A DNA stretch of 64,000 nt from Datisca glomerata (taxonomy: Eukaryota; Streptophyta; Magnoliopsida; Cucurbitales; Datiscaceae). The stretch is from contig QANY01011430.1 of the NCBI GenBank assembly GCA_003255025.1, positions 62,001 through 126,000 on the forward strand, given 5' to 3'. The notes under the pieces were generated by a model. It was given only the letters and a program-made list of their open reading frames with translations. It was not told where the DNA came from and searched no databases. Both the position numbers and the translations under genes were made by a program. Shown here piece by piece: positions 33,680 to 45,961 of this stretch; within the stretch, counting starts at the first letter, position 1, and each line of letters begins with the position of its first letter.

Positions 33680-34520
33680 CTTATGTACTCGAAGAAGACT
33701 GATTTGTTTTTATGGTTATACATGAAAAATCTTTTGAACTGTGATGGAAGATTTTTTGTGTGTTTTTTTAACTTTTATTTGATTGGTTGATAGATAGATG
33801 ATGAGAGTTATTGTTACTGAGTTAATTGGTGGTTACCAAAACTGGAGTTAATTTTTTTCGATAATAGCTAATTGGAGGGAAGTAAATATTTCAACGTTTT
33901 TCAAGGGTTTATTTGGGCGGGATTTAGGATTTTAAAAAACATTTCGGTGGTAGCTTGATGTACGGTTCCAGCAAGCCTGATTTAAAAATTTGAGTATTAA
34001 TTATAGCCATAGTCATAGTATCATTGAAATTAGTATATCATCTATATACTTATGATATACTCGAATACTTTAAAAACACACAATATCTAGAAATTTGATG
34101 GAAGATTTTTCCAATAAGATTTGTTGAAGGCATTATGTTCGCCTTATCACTGATATACTCGAAGAATATTTTTTTTAATGATTATTATCAAAATAAGCTT
34201 TGATATGTGATGGAAGTGTTTCTTGTTATTTTTGATAGATTTAATTGAAATTTTCTTAGTTTTTTTTTTGTTTGGACAATTATTGATTGAAGGGAAGTTA
34301 TTATATTTAACGGTTTTCAAAGGATTTTGTTGGGTGTGGTTGAGCTTCTTTAAAACGGTATTCAAGGGATTAGTGTGTTTTCTCGATCAACGGTTATGAT
34401 ATGTTTGAATTTCAATACCGCTCATTAATCACTTCCTGAATTCTAGCGTCTATCAATTCGGTATATCATCCATCTACCGATGATATAGCCGAAAAAAATA
34501 TCAAACATGTCATATATAGA
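33680..34520. repeat. Degenerate tandem duplication (~480 bp units), origin unknown
   Basis: Blocks recur in the same order: TACTCGAAGAA (33687, 34155), TGTGATGGAAG (33741, 34207), GGGAAGT with AACG.TTTTCAA.GG (33876, 34275), and TATATCATC..GATATA..CGAA (34023, 34460). The match is patchy, so it is old. The last block is a palindrome around GTATATCAT/ATGATATAC. No coding signal. Confidence 0.6.
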
Positions 34521-35032
34521 TGATGGTCAATTTAGTTTAAAATTATTGACAAATTAAGAAACTTACTAATTATCTAAATCTATCGAAAAACTGTTATTTT
34601 TTAAAATAATCACTCTAAAGTTGTCTATTCTATAAAATTTGCTTAAAATTATACACTCTTTCACTAATCTTCTTGATCAAGCCCAAGATTAGGCCTATGG
34701 TTCAGCACAAACCTGAGATGGTGACTACCCATTCCTGCTCTTTATGGCCCATTTCTGATCATCCAATCTCCTTTTCTGCCACACGAAATATAATCACACT
34801 CTTTTGCTAATCTTCTTGATTTCTCCTCCTTTCGGCTATGGTATGTAACCTACTAAATTGGTGGCTGTAATGCTATTGTATGTAACCTAGAAACTTGCCT
34901 TCCCTTTTCCAGAATGGGGAAGACGTTTTCATTGAAGAAACCTCAAATCCTTCGACCCAAAATTCATCATCAACGACAGTATTTCATCTAATTGTAAATA
35001 TTGTATCCTATAGAAAAGTTCATTAGTTATTT
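34521..35032. other. Intergenic, with a 25-bp direct repeat
   Basis: ACTCTTT..TAATCTTCTTGAT occurs at about 34654 and 34797. A short open stretch near 34915 lacks any recognisable domain. Nothing else supportable. Confidence 0.45.
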
Positions 35033-35040
35033 GCTCCAAT

Positions 35041-35521
35041 CTAAGAAGCACCGACACTTCTATTTGTGAAGAATGTCGGTGTCGGACACCAAAACGCTAA
35101 AATTATGTCTGAATTTTTATTTTTAATTTTTTTTATTTTCGGACACGTTCCCGACACGTGTCGGAAAAGTCATGACACGTTCCCGACACTTATTGACACC
35201 TTTTAGACACATTTTTAAGAAAGTTTTAAATAATAAAATATAAGTGGTATAATATAAAATGAATAATATTTTAACTTGTAAATAAAGAAAAAGTAAATTG
35301 TGGAAATATAGAAGAAAGAAAGTTATATTTTAAAATATATTAAATTTAAAATGGTATAAAAGTTTTTTTATTATGAAAACCCTTAAATTTTAAACTTCTT
35401 AAAGCTGAAANATATATATATATATAATGTATCCATGTATCCTACTTTTTTTATTAAAAACGTGTCAACATGTCGGTGTTGTGTCATATCTGTGTCGCAC
35501 GTCGGTGTCCGTCCTTCTTAG
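35041..35521. mobile_element. hAT-like MITE with CTAAGAAGCACCGACAC ends
   Basis: Begins CTAAGAAGCACCGACAC; the complement of its right end reads CTAAGAAGGACGGACACCG. It is flanked by a perfect 8-bp duplication GCTCCAAT (35033-35040 and 35522-35529), as made by hAT transposases. The interior has repeated GACACGTTCCCGACAC motifs near both ends and AT-rich DNA between. A second family member is at 63282-63917. An undetermined base sits at 35411. Confidence 0.88.
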
Positions 35522-35543
35522 GCTCCAATGATGCAAGAAAAAC

Positions 35544-35775
35544 GGATAAGCTAAGAGATACTTCACATACTAAGGTAGTGAAATACATTACCACTTCTCG
35601 AGTGATAGAGAGTGAGAGTAAGTAGTTGGTTTAGTTAGTTCAGTGTCTTTCTATTCTTCTGTTACTTTTGTTTTCCAGCCTAAGAATAACTATACAAGTT
35701 ACTTCTTGGCTCTTGTAAATGTGATGCTTTTGATAAATGATTAATACTGAAATATACTCTTTCTTTAGATTTTCA
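35544..35775 (+). repeat. 5' LTR of Copia 2
   Basis: Aligned with 40382-40617 (GATAAGCTAAGAGATACTTC at both starts). The first T of the TG dinucleotide is mutated. TTGGCTCTTGTAAA and GATGCTTTTGATAAATGAT are the best conserved internal parts. Confidence 0.9.
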
Positions 35776-35881
35776 TGGTATCAGAGCTCGCAAAAGGACA
35801 AACGTCCATGGCGAGTGAATCGAATATGGCAACAACACTGCCAACAATTTTGCTGCAACCTTAAACTACTTCTCCAATACG

Positions 35882-36700
35882 TTGAGTTGCGTAGTTTCAG
35901 TGAGATTAGACAGCAACAACTATGTCCTATGGATATCTCAACTAGTCCTTATGATTTATGGACACAAACTTGAAGAAATAATCTTCAATCTAGAAGAAAT
36001 ACCAACAAAATACATTGATAGAGGAAAGGTGAACCGAGAATATAAGATATGGGTCAGAAAAAATCAACTCTTACTGAGTTGGATGAGAAGCTCGTTGACT
36101 GAAGGAGTCTTGGGTGCGGTTTCAAAGTATAATAATTCAGCTGAGGTATGGTTTTCATTAGAAACGAGCTTTGCAAATCAGTCCAAAGCTAGAATGATTC
36201 AACTTAGAGGCTCACTTCAAAGTACAACCAAAAGTAATATGACTATTTCTGAGTTTTGTGATTAAAATGAGAAAATGTGGTCATAGCCTAATAGAAACTG
36301 GGCAATCTTTATCTAAACAATAACTTGTTATGTACATTGTCAATGGTCTCGGGTCTGAATATGATCCAGTAGTAGTAAACATAACATCAAGATATGAAAA
36401 TCTTAGAGTGAAGGAGGTTCAATCACTCCTCATGTGTCATGAAAGTAGAATATAGAAGCAGACAAAAGAGAATGAAATGAAGATTAAAATGTGGGCAAAT
36501 ATGGTGTAAAGTACAGGAAACAATAAATCTTTCAATGGTCAATACAATAACAACAACCAGTATAACAATAACAGAAATTCTAAAAGAAATGGACAGTACT
36601 TTTCACAGAACAATAGATGAAATTCGAGTGGTAGAAGAGGTTCAAGAGGAAGTAAAAATGGTGGTTTCAATGGTGCAAGAATTGTGTGCCAAGTGTGTGC
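35882..36700 (+). pseudogene. Copia 2 gag
   Basis: VRLDSNNYVLW (a gag N-terminal motif of plant Copia elements), YKIWVRKNQLLLSWMRSSL, SAEVWFSLETSFANQSKARM, then broken frames including YIVNGLGSEYDPVV and an Asn/Gly/Arg-rich tail. Stop at 36263 and more beyond. Confidence 0.87.
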
Positions 36701-36738
36701 AAAGCTAAGAGACTCAGCATCTATATGTTATTATAGAT

Positions 36739-37203
36739 ATGAGAGAAGTCAACCAAATAACACCCATAACTCACAATTTTTCTGGTGGTTGTGCTTCTTC
36801 TACATGCATGGTATCCCCATCAGCTTATGCTCCCACATGTGACTCAGCAACAGACATGGCTTGGTATGTTGATTCAGTACCTACAAATCATGTTACATCA
36901 TATTTGAACAACCTAAGCCTAGCACAAGAATACAATGGACAAGATAGGTTTGCAGCAGGTAATGGTAAGACCCTCTTAATCACTCATGTTGGTTCAACTT
37001 TACCTCCTCATAAATTTCATCCTATGAGACTTAAATCCGGTCTTTGTGTTCCTAAAATCAAGAAAAATCTTATAAGTATTTCAAAGCTAACCCAAGATAA
37101 TGATGTATTTGTGGAGTTTCACTCTAATGTTTGTTTTGTTAAGGACAAAGCTTTGGAGACCTTTCTTCTTCAAGGAGTGCTTAAAGATGGATTATATTTA
37201 TAG
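36739..37203 (+). pseudogene. Copia 2 protease
   Basis: AWYVDSVPTNHVTSYLNNL: the active-site DSGAT triad motif has become DSVPT (36871-36894), so the enzyme would be dead. The C-terminal part (LCVPKIKKNLISISKLTQDN) is the conserved end of the Copia protease domain. Confidence 0.88.
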
Positions 37204-37499
37204 ACATGTCCTACATTAAATGAGCCTTTAACTTTAAACTGTTCTATTAAATATGTTTTACCTTTTCAATTCAATTCTGCAGATCTCGCTTCTAGTAAGA
37301 GTCTGTCGAAATGTCCTAGACTCACTCCTGAGTCCTGTTATAATAATGTAATTTGTAATGTTGGTTCTTTCATCAATAAAATTGTTGGTTTTAAGTATCA
37401 AACGTCTCTGCTAAAATCTTCTATGAATGTTATACATGTTTCTTCTAAGGAGATGTTGCATATTGATATTACAAAATGGAAATTCCTTGCATTGGGTGT

Positions 37500-38360
37500 T
37501 TCTATGACCAATAATGTGAATACATGACATCAAATATTAGATCACACTAATGAGAAAATCTTAAGACAAGTGCTTGAAACAAACAACATTTCTGCTTCTA
37601 ATATCTGCATGACTTATTTGTTACTTGCCAAAAGGAAAAAAAAAAGAATATTATTCACTTTCCAACATCTCAAAATATGTCCAAAAAAACCCTTAGAACT
37701 TGTTTATATTGATCTATGGGGTTCTCTCAAAATCTCATAAGAATGTAATAGGTGTTATATTTGCTTCTTAGATGACGTTAGCAAGTTCACTTGGATTTTT
37801 TCCTTGAAACTTAAGTCAGAACCCATTCAATCTTTCAAGATATTCAAAAACCCTGTTGAGAAATAATTTGAAACTTCTATTAAGACTCTTCAATCTTATT
37901 GGGGAGGAGTGTTCAGACCATTTCATATTTTTCTACAAGAACGAGGCATTATTTTTAGGCATCATTGCTCTCATGTCCACCAACAAAATGGCTTCACTGA
38001 AAGAAACGCATGTAGTAGAATCAGGTCTTACTCTTCTTGCTCAGGCTTCTATGACATTATATTTTTTGTGAGAAGCTTTCCAAACTGCTATTTTTTATCA
38101 ATAGACTACCTACTCTTATTCAGTCTTTTTCTTCTCCATATCAGGTTCTCTTCAACCAAAAGCTTAATTATAATCTTCCTAAGACCTTTATTTATGCATA
38201 TTACCACATTTGAGAGCTATATAACACTCATAAGGTAGATTTACACATTGACTTGTACTTGTTCTTAGGCTATTCAGCTCATCATAAAGGGTATAAATGT
38301 CTTCACAAATATGGCAGAATCTACATTTCTAGAAATGTAGTGTTTGATGAATCCCATTTC
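37500..38360 (+). pseudogene. Copia 2 integrase
   Basis: Fragments in shifting frames: LEPVYIDLWGS-like sequence near 37700, FLDDVSKFTWIF, RPFHIFLQERGIIFRHHCSHVHQQNG (37916 on) and YLFLGYSAHHKGYKC. This order is the Copia DDE core followed by the C-terminal domain. Confidence 0.85.
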
Positions 38361-38749
38361 CCATATCAGAATCTATTCACTAATTCAGTTTCTACAAGTC
38401 CTAAATTACCTATGCAGAGTCCCTCTCAGTCATCTACTTTCATTACATGTCCAAATCAAAATTCCATACCCTCACAGGAACATGTCAGTAATATGCCATC
38501 TGCAGGTACTCCTTCATCTAACTCCCTTAATAATTGTTGTTCTTCACATCATACTGCAAGCGATATAACAACTCTTATAGGTACATCTTTGCCTATTACA
38601 ACCATTGTACCATATGATCCCCCATCTATTTCCCTTTGATAGTCAATATATATTACACTAGATCCTAAACCTTTATCTTTACCTGCTCCTGAACCAGTAA
38701 ACCAAAAATCATCCCTCATAGATACTCAACTTGTTCAACCTAGTCATCC

Positions 38750-39570
38750 CATGGTTATTAGATCCAAAGTAGGCATATATAAACCTAAAGCATTTACGAA
38801 AACCAAACACCCTTTATCCATTAGCCCTTATTTTACTGAACCAAAATCTATTAAAAAGGGTCTTGCCAGCAAAGATTGGAAGCAAGCTATGCAAGATGAG
38901 TATGCTGCATTAGTTAGGAATCAGACTTGGGATATAATTCCCTTTAATCCTTCTATGACTGTTGTGGGTAACAAATGGATCTTTAATATCAAAGTGAATC
39001 GAGATGGAAACATTCAAAGGTTTAAGGATCGTCTGGTAGCAAAAGGGTTTAGTCAAACCCATTGAATTGATTTTTCAGAGACACTTAGTCCTGTTGTAAA
39101 GACTAATATTGTGAGGATCATTCTATATCTTGTTGTGTTTTTTGGTTGGTCTGTCAAGCAGTTGGATGTGCATAATACCTTCCTAAATGGGTGCTTTTAT
39201 GAACCCATTTACATGTCCCAGCCTGAAGGGTTCAAAGATGCTTCAAAACCACAACATGTATGTAAATTGAGGAAATCTCTCTATGGCCTAAATTAGATTT
39301 CAAGAGCCTGGTATGAAAGATTAAGAACCGCATTACTTCAGTGGGGTTCAAAGCTTCTATTTCAGACACTTTCCTATCTATATATCACTCTTCCCAGGAT
39401 GTTTTGTTCTTGTTGGTCTCTGTAGATGACATTCTACTTACAGGGAACAATGATAACCTAATCAACAAAGTTATACATGATCTTAATACAATGTTTTCCC
39501 TTAAGAATCTTGGCCAGGTTCGTTGTTTCCCTTGGCATAGAGATTAAACGAATTCAATCTGGTTTTTTCT
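38750..39570 (+). pseudogene. Copia 2 reverse transcriptase
   Basis: SKDWKQAMQDEYAALVRNQT, NKWIFNIKVNRDGNIQRFKD, RLVAKGFSQ, VKQLDVHNTFLNGCFYEPIY, QPEGF and RKSLYGLN, with the catalytic box as VSVDDILLTGNN near 39416. Stop codons at 39063 and 39294 and a frameshift near 39340. Confidence 0.92.
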
Positions 39571-39734
39571 TGTCTTAGTCAAAGTATATAGCTGATCTTC
39601 CGCACAAAACCAAAATGGATGGAGCTAAGCCAGCCCCTTCACCAGCTAGTACTTCTCTGAAGTTAACTGAATCAGAATGTGAACCATTTCCTGATGTTAC
39701 ACTATTTTAAAGTGCTATGGGTGCTCTCTAATAT

Positions 39735-40360
39735 CTTCAAATGACCAAGCCTAACATAGGGTTTATAGTTAACAACTTGAGTCAATATTTGCACAAACCT
39801 ACAATGGTTCATTGGCAAGCTTGCAAGAGAATTTTGAGGTACCTAAAAGCTTCAATTTCATATGGTTTACTACTTCAACCATCTAACTCCTTGACAATCG
39901 AAGCTTATTCAGAAATGGATTTGGCTAGAAGTTTTGAGGATAAAAAGTCCACAGGTGCCTACATGGTGTTCTTAGGAGGCAGCCTCATATCATGGTCTTC
40001 TAAGAAATAGAATGTACTTTCTCGTGCTAGTACAGAGAGTGAGTATCGTACAATGGCTAATGCTACTTCTGAGATTTATTGGATTCAAAGCTTGTTGTCT
40101 AAGTTGCATTTCCCTCTTTCTCAGCCTCCAATATTGTGGTGTGACAACACTAGTGCTTTAGCTCTTGCTTCTAACCCAGTGTTACATGCAAGAACAAAGC
40201 ACATTGAGTTGGACATGCATTTTATTCGTGACAAAATTCTTCATAGACAACTTGAAGTGAGGTTTGTTCCTTTAGTTGGTCAACTTGTTGATCTACTCAC
40301 TAAAGCTCTCTCAACTCCTCGACTTGAATACCTTAGGTCCAAGTTCAAGATGGTTCAATC
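39735..40360 (+). pseudogene. Copia 2 RNase H
   Basis: LSQYLHKPTMVHWQACKRIL, a mutated SEMDLARSFEDKKSTGAY (usually SDADWA..RRST), GSLISWSSKK, a stop, then SRASTESEYR, LWCDNTSALALASNP, ARTKHIELDMHFIRD and QLVDLLTKALS. Ends at the polypurine tract. Confidence 0.92.
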
Positions 40361-40381
40361 CCCCTTGCACTTGAGGGGGGA

Positions 40382-40617
40382 TGATAAGCTAAGAGATACT
40401 TCACATACTAAGAAAATGAAATACATTGCCACTGCTCGAGTGATAGAGAGTGAGTAGTTGGTTTTAGTTAGTTCAATTAGTATTTCTATTATTCTGTTAC
40501 TTCTTCCAGCCTAAGCTACAGCTATATAAGTTATTTCTTGGCTCTTGTAAACGTGCTGCTTTTGATAAATGATCAATACCGAAATATACTCTTTTTGATG
40601 TGTTCTTTAGATTTTTA
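40382..40617 (+). repeat. 3' LTR of Copia 2
   Basis: Starts TGATAAGCTAAGAGATAC after the polypurine tract. It carries a short insertion (GATGTGTTCT region near 40597) relative to the 5' LTR. Confidence 0.9.
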
Positions 40618-43600
40618 AAAACCCATATTGCTCTTTTTTTCATTTTGGCCTTTCATCTTTCTGACTTGGTGTTTGACTGGTTTTATTTTACGATCATACG
40701 ATATAAGATATCTACGACCAATATTGATTTTATAAACGTAATGTTCATTTTATCTTGTGTTGTTGACTCATACAATGATATTAAGTAGACCACTGATTTT
40801 TCTGACCGGGTTAAAAAAATAGATTTTGGAATCATTTATGTATTCTTTCTTTATTAAAGAAATGAGAGAGGATACATTAGACGACAACAATAGAACAAAT
40901 TTTAATTATTAGGGAAAGAAAATGTGGATAGTGGAAGGCTGAGTAAGATGTATGTTGTCCTCATTTTTAAAAAGGAAAAAAACATCTAAGATGAAGAAGA
41001 AGCGTTATTAAGATTTAAGAGTGATTATTTGTTTGGATTTCTATAGAGAAACTTTTATAAAGAGTCCTTAAAAAACGATTTTAAAAATTCTCTCTTTTAC
41101 TTTACCAAATTCAACTTTCATTTATAGAAAAAAAGATGACGTTTTCTGTTTAATTAAAAAAATTCTGTTGAATTTAATATCTGTTAAATTATGGTCCATC
41201 AAAAATATTTTATTAAAATACAGTCTAATTTTAATATGAGAATATTATATCACAATCTAACAGAAAATTTTTGCTGAACCACCATCTAAGGTGAGGTAAC
41301 TTTATATTTTCTCTCATATTTCATTAAAAAAATCCCAAGGGTCTGAATTTTATTTTTTCCTTTTAAGTTCTGACAACATGATTTCTCATTTATATAGTTT
41401 ATTACCACAATCTTCTAACTCAGTCCTAGTCTCGGCGAGTGCTAAGATGACTTGTCGTCTACGATTGAAGTTTACGTTGTAGCTTGATTTTAGTTGAATG
41501 GTCGTTAAGCTTCTCTACAAGGACGAAACAAATAAAAGACTTGAAAACAAGTCCGACTAATAAGGTGGATCTTTGTCAAGGAGCATCCAAACCTTAAATT
41601 ACTGATATGTCTGAGATGAAACAAAATAGTCTTAATACTGGGTTGGGCTTACCTTTCTATAAACCTTATAAACTTGAACAATGATGGGGTAAAAGTCTAG
41701 GAGTAGACATTACCATGACAAAGATTCATATGTGCAAATACTTAGCAGGAGTTGTTTGACCGAAGTATGACGTGGCCAAGCCAGGCCAAATAATGATATT
41801 TTGGACAATTCCTCAAACTATCATTATCCTACATTGGTCCTATAAGAATATAACACGTGGATGGTGCTTAACATAACTGACGGTTACTCTCTCAGTGAAA
41901 AATTGATCTTTATTGTTTAGTGCTAATATGTTTGATTATACAATGCTCTGACCTAACCCGCAACGTCCTTGTAATATAATACCATGGTAAACAATGCAAT
42001 TAATAATTTCAAACAAGACAATTAAGTTACATTGTTTATACATGAATTTCTGGCCTCACGTGCATGTTGAGTTCATCCGTCCTGGTGGGACTCCTGTGAT
42101 TATTTATCTGTAACCGTTAAATCATGTGGCAAGACTTGGACGGATTCTAACCGTCTTGAAAATGAATTGGAGGCATATGACTTAGTAGGATTAGCATAAT
42201 GTTCGCCATGTCGATCCGCCATCACTGCCTCTTCAATAGATTTTATATGTGTCGTCCTCTCATTGAGGATGAACCTAAGGACACGTGACAACGTCATACA
42301 CATCAGTCTTTACATATACTTGACAGTCATTCATTGGCCATCATAAATTAGGGTTTACCCCTCACTTTCTGTATAAAGATGTTTAATACTCCTATTGAGG
42401 GGGTGGTATATTTTGACATTTCATTCAGACACATTTCGGGAGCCCTCCCCCCCTCCCCCCTCACTCATTAAGCTTCATATGACAAATCACCATAGCTAAC
42501 ACCATGATGAGTACCTCCTTGGCAACCTCAAAGAGGTGCATTTACCGGCGGTTGTCATCATCTAGGCCATATAGGATGCACATCCTTTCCTCCATTGGGG
42601 AGTCATTTGTCAAAGGAAAGCCTCCACGTTTCCTTCAAGTGTGTTTTTGAGGAATCAATGCAGTAAAAAATATTATATCTTCAAAAAATCGAGAAACAAC
42701 CTATTTATACAGATTAGAAAAAATACATTTTAAAGCTTGACGATTGAAAATCTAAACCTCATAGTTTTCATTTACTATTTCTCTGATCGTCAACCAAAAT
42801 CACGAGCGAGTGAGCGATCGGATAAAATCGGATAAAAAACTAACCCATTTCTTTCTACATCTAAAGACAAAAAATTTCGGCCATAGCATATTCAATAATT
42901 AAACAAAAAACTGTTTTTTTTTTGTAGAAAATGACTCCAAAACAAGAAAAAACGTTTTTTTTTGCCAATTCATGTATTCAAAAATTACATTAAAAAAATA
43001 TCTTCAAAAAGAGTGATAAAAATGGGTTTTTGGATGGAAGGACAATCTCAAAAGTCTTCTTAAAAATGTTCAAGATTTTAAGACAAGTGATTCAGGCTTT
43101 TTAGTGTGTGAAATGGCGTTTTTACTTGTCTTACATAAAAGAGTCGTTTGTCCTTACAATACAAGTACTCATAAAAAATCTTCCATTCTCTCACGCAAAT
43201 AGGAGGAAGAGAAGCATCAAGGGAGACAGAGAAGCATCAGAATTCAAGGCCTAGTCATGATCATGAAATTTCAGTTCCTTTTATAAAAGCGTCATAAGGT
43301 TCTTCCCTCTTTCTCTTTGTTTCTTATTCTCGTTCTCTCTCAAATTTTCATAAGGGTTTTCATTCTTTTTGCTTTTTTTCTTCTTGAATTTTACAAAGAA
43401 AACGACCAACTAGAATGTTGCTGTTATTTGTTTCTACATTATGTTGATATAATATATTTTTAAAGGTGTGGAGCTAGTAAATTATTGATTGGTTTCTAGA
43501 TCCCGTAATTTTTTACACCCCTTTAGGTGCATATATCATTTTTCTCGTAAGCTTTTTCTAAATTTTCAACTCATATTACCTTTTTTTATATTGTAAATTT

Positions 43601-44590
43601 ATTTTATCATTGTTGTATGTTCGGAATACAAATGAAAATGATGAAATATAAATTGCACACCAACTGTTTGATAAAAGGCCTAAGCAAATTTTTTAGGCGT
43701 TCAAAGCATTTCTCACAAATGGTGTCTCATTTGATCATTTTTCTTCTTTTTTTAGAAATGTCAATGTCTTATTTTGCAGTTTAATCATGTGGGTGATTGT
43801 TATTTATGATTTTGATTTGATCAGTGTCGATTCTAAAACTGTGATTAGCTCAAATCGAAGAATGAGTCTTCCCAAGTGGTTGTTTTTGTTCGAAGATTGT
43901 GAATACCATGGCTGAGTGAGAACATGGTGAGTTCCAAAACTTGAGAAAGTTGAGAGCTTCCACTATATAGATTGGACTTCCATTACCATACTATTGGAAG
44001 TTTCTTGCTTTATTGGTTTGAAAGTAAGTGCTAGATTTTGAATTGAAGAGAACTATTATTGTCATCATTGTATTTTTTGAACAGCAAAAAACCTCAGGTC
44101 CAATATCTATAATTCTAGACTTTGTAGGTTTTATCAAATGAGTGCCTAAAACTACACAGGTATTTGATTCTATTTTTGTTTTACTTCATTTCTTTCAACT
44201 GGTATCTCTATCATTATAGACTTCAAGAAGATGATCTTATAGAAGCAATTTCAAAATGACTGAAAGATTAGGCCTATTGAGCATTGGCAGGCTTGGCATC
44301 TGATTGTTGTATAGATATAATGTTATAGTATATTGGTTGAAAAATGAGCTATTACTTTGAGGCATTGATGTAAATAATTATTTAATAAGTAGAAATTTAT
44401 TTAGAATGACTTTGAAAAGTTAATTGTACTAAAAAAATTATGGTTGATTGTTAGAACTGGAAGATATATCCTTATTAGCAAGTAGATTTTCTTCATGTGA
44501 ATTCTCTTTGTCAATGCTCCTTTTAGTTTATTTATCTTGAATCTAAAGTCAATGCTAATTGTTTTATGAGCAAGTAAAAAAAGAGTTATT
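40618..44590. other. Gene-free stretch
   Basis: About 4 kb with no domain-bearing open frame. A 42060-42480 segment is less AT-rich, has TATAAAG at 42372 and a C-rich run at 42446-42470, and looks like the edge of an old LTR-type repeat, but I found no partner. A 43190-43400 segment is pyrimidine-rich. No RNA gene recognised. Confidence 0.45.
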
Positions 44591-44870
44591 TTCTTAGAGT
44601 AAGTAGATTTTACTTTCAATATTTTGAATTGTCCAGAATTGTAAAATCTACTTGCTCAGAGCAAGTATATTATTAAATTTACTTGTTCAGAGCAAGTAGA
44701 TTTTGCTTTCAATGATTTGAATTATCCATAATCGTAAAATCTACTTGCTCCGACCAAGTAGATTTTTTCAATTATAATTTGAATTATCCAGAACCGAAAA
44801 CTCTACTTGCTTTGGATAATTAGATTACAAAATCTACTTGGTCTATCCAAGTAGATGTTGCCTTCTTGAT
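44590..44870. repeat. Tandem hairpin repeats around CTACTTGCTC / GAGCAAGTAG
   Basis: Four short palindromes in 220 bp: 44648-44667, 44679-44702, 44737-44766 and 44829-44856. Each has arms close to AATCTACTTGCTC and GAGCAAGTAGATT with a 0-4-base loop. Between them a spacer TTGAATTATCCAGAA recurs at 44625, 44717 and 44780. So this is a tandem repeat of ~60-90 bp whose units each form a hairpin. Confidence 0.82.
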
Positions 44871-45961
44871 TTTAAAATGTTCCAAATCGAAGTAGATCAC
44901 ATACATTAAGTAGATTAATTGTCCAGACAAGAAGTAAATCCTAAAGTACATATTTCACATTAAGTAGGTTATATTGTCAATTATACACAAAGTACTACTC
45001 CAAGTACCTATTTCACACTCGCCGATTTTGAACTGAATCGAATATTATTTTTGTCGCTTCATCACAAAAATACTACTCCAAGTAATACATTCTACTAAAA
45101 TATATGAACTGCCTATAAAATTCAACAAGGACTATTATCATAGTCTCGAGCAAGCTTTGATGGAGTATTTCATCCACCTTAACCGCGCATTCCATAGCCA
45201 AATCCAAGCTACCGATATACCTATCAGCGGGCTTGGAAGATTGAGACAGGTCTATGAGGTACCACTAGTAATGCATCTAAGCAAATGTCTCACAAAATCA
45301 CTACTTGAAAAGATCATGGTTAGACGATTATAAAGAGGCAAAAAAAAAACTTTGTTCAGCTCTCTCTGGCACACTGATCTCTTTACTATAAGAAAACCTA
45401 AATGTCATCTAAAGTTTTGACATGTAATTTTACATCTACACGAACATGGAACTATAAGTTCCCCTTAGAGAACATAGCATACAAGGCAATTTAAAACAAC
45501 TGGTAGCATCGACAACAAAAACAAAAGCTAGTATGTGGAAACTCATTATTAATTAATAGACACCAAATATGCATCTTATGTCCTAAACTGTCCAAATAAT
45601 GTATGACATTCAATATTTTCCACATAACGGTCAAGTATGACAATTTCTAGTACTCCACTAGAGATACTAAGCGCTTAGTTTATTGTGACCACATAACTGA
45701 ATCACCTAAGAGTTACTATGTCACAATTAAAAGTGTCTATGGATTCTACTATTGAGAATCATTGGACTTACTATCTAATAACTCAGTCATCCAACCTACT
45801 GAATATGTTGACTCATAGAGTCTCATTCTTAATAAATTGAAATAACTAAGTTATTAAATATGAGTTCATAACTCTCTCAAGATTGAGAACACTCATAAAA
45901 TAATAGCAATGAGTCATGATTTTCATTTGATAGTCCTTTATTGAAAATCAGACTCATTAGT
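44871..45961. other. Old unclassified repeat-like sequence, left of the MITE at 45962
   Basis: Non-coding. The part from about 45500, taken with 46503-46857, has the base pattern of an old LTR: many short phrases such as TAGTCCTTTA..CTCATTAG, and CTAAAAGCACTAAATTATAT when read from 46848 on the minus strand. No second copy in the window lets me define its ends. Confidence 0.35.

Larger units (their letters stand above)
35544..40617 (+). mobile_element. Copia LTR retrotransposon 2, decayed, TSD AAAAC
   Basis: LTRs 35544-35775 and 40382-40617; PBS TGGTATCAGAGC begins at 35776 directly after the 5' LTR; polypurine tract TTGAGGGGGGA ends at 40381. A 5-bp duplication AAAAC flanks both sides (35539-35543 and 40618-40622). 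Internal order gag, protease, integrase, RT, RNase H. Many stops and frameshifts. Intact length about 5.07 kb, normal for Copia. Confidence 0.92.

Noticed and set aside
42060..42480. LTR-like segment with TATAAAG and C-rich run
   Set aside because: No second copy, no PBS or PPT partner and no target duplication could be found, so it is mentioned only in the description of the gene-free stretch.
43190..44300. Possible unannotated gene or non-coding RNA in a slightly less AT-rich stretch
   Set aside because: No domain-bearing frame, no convincing exon series and no known RNA motif; not reported as a gene.
14431..45519. Identical 15-mer GGTAGCATCGACAAC at 14431 and 45504
   Set aside because: One lies in gag and the other in non-coding DNA, with no flanking similarity; a match this short is expected by chance in 64 kb.
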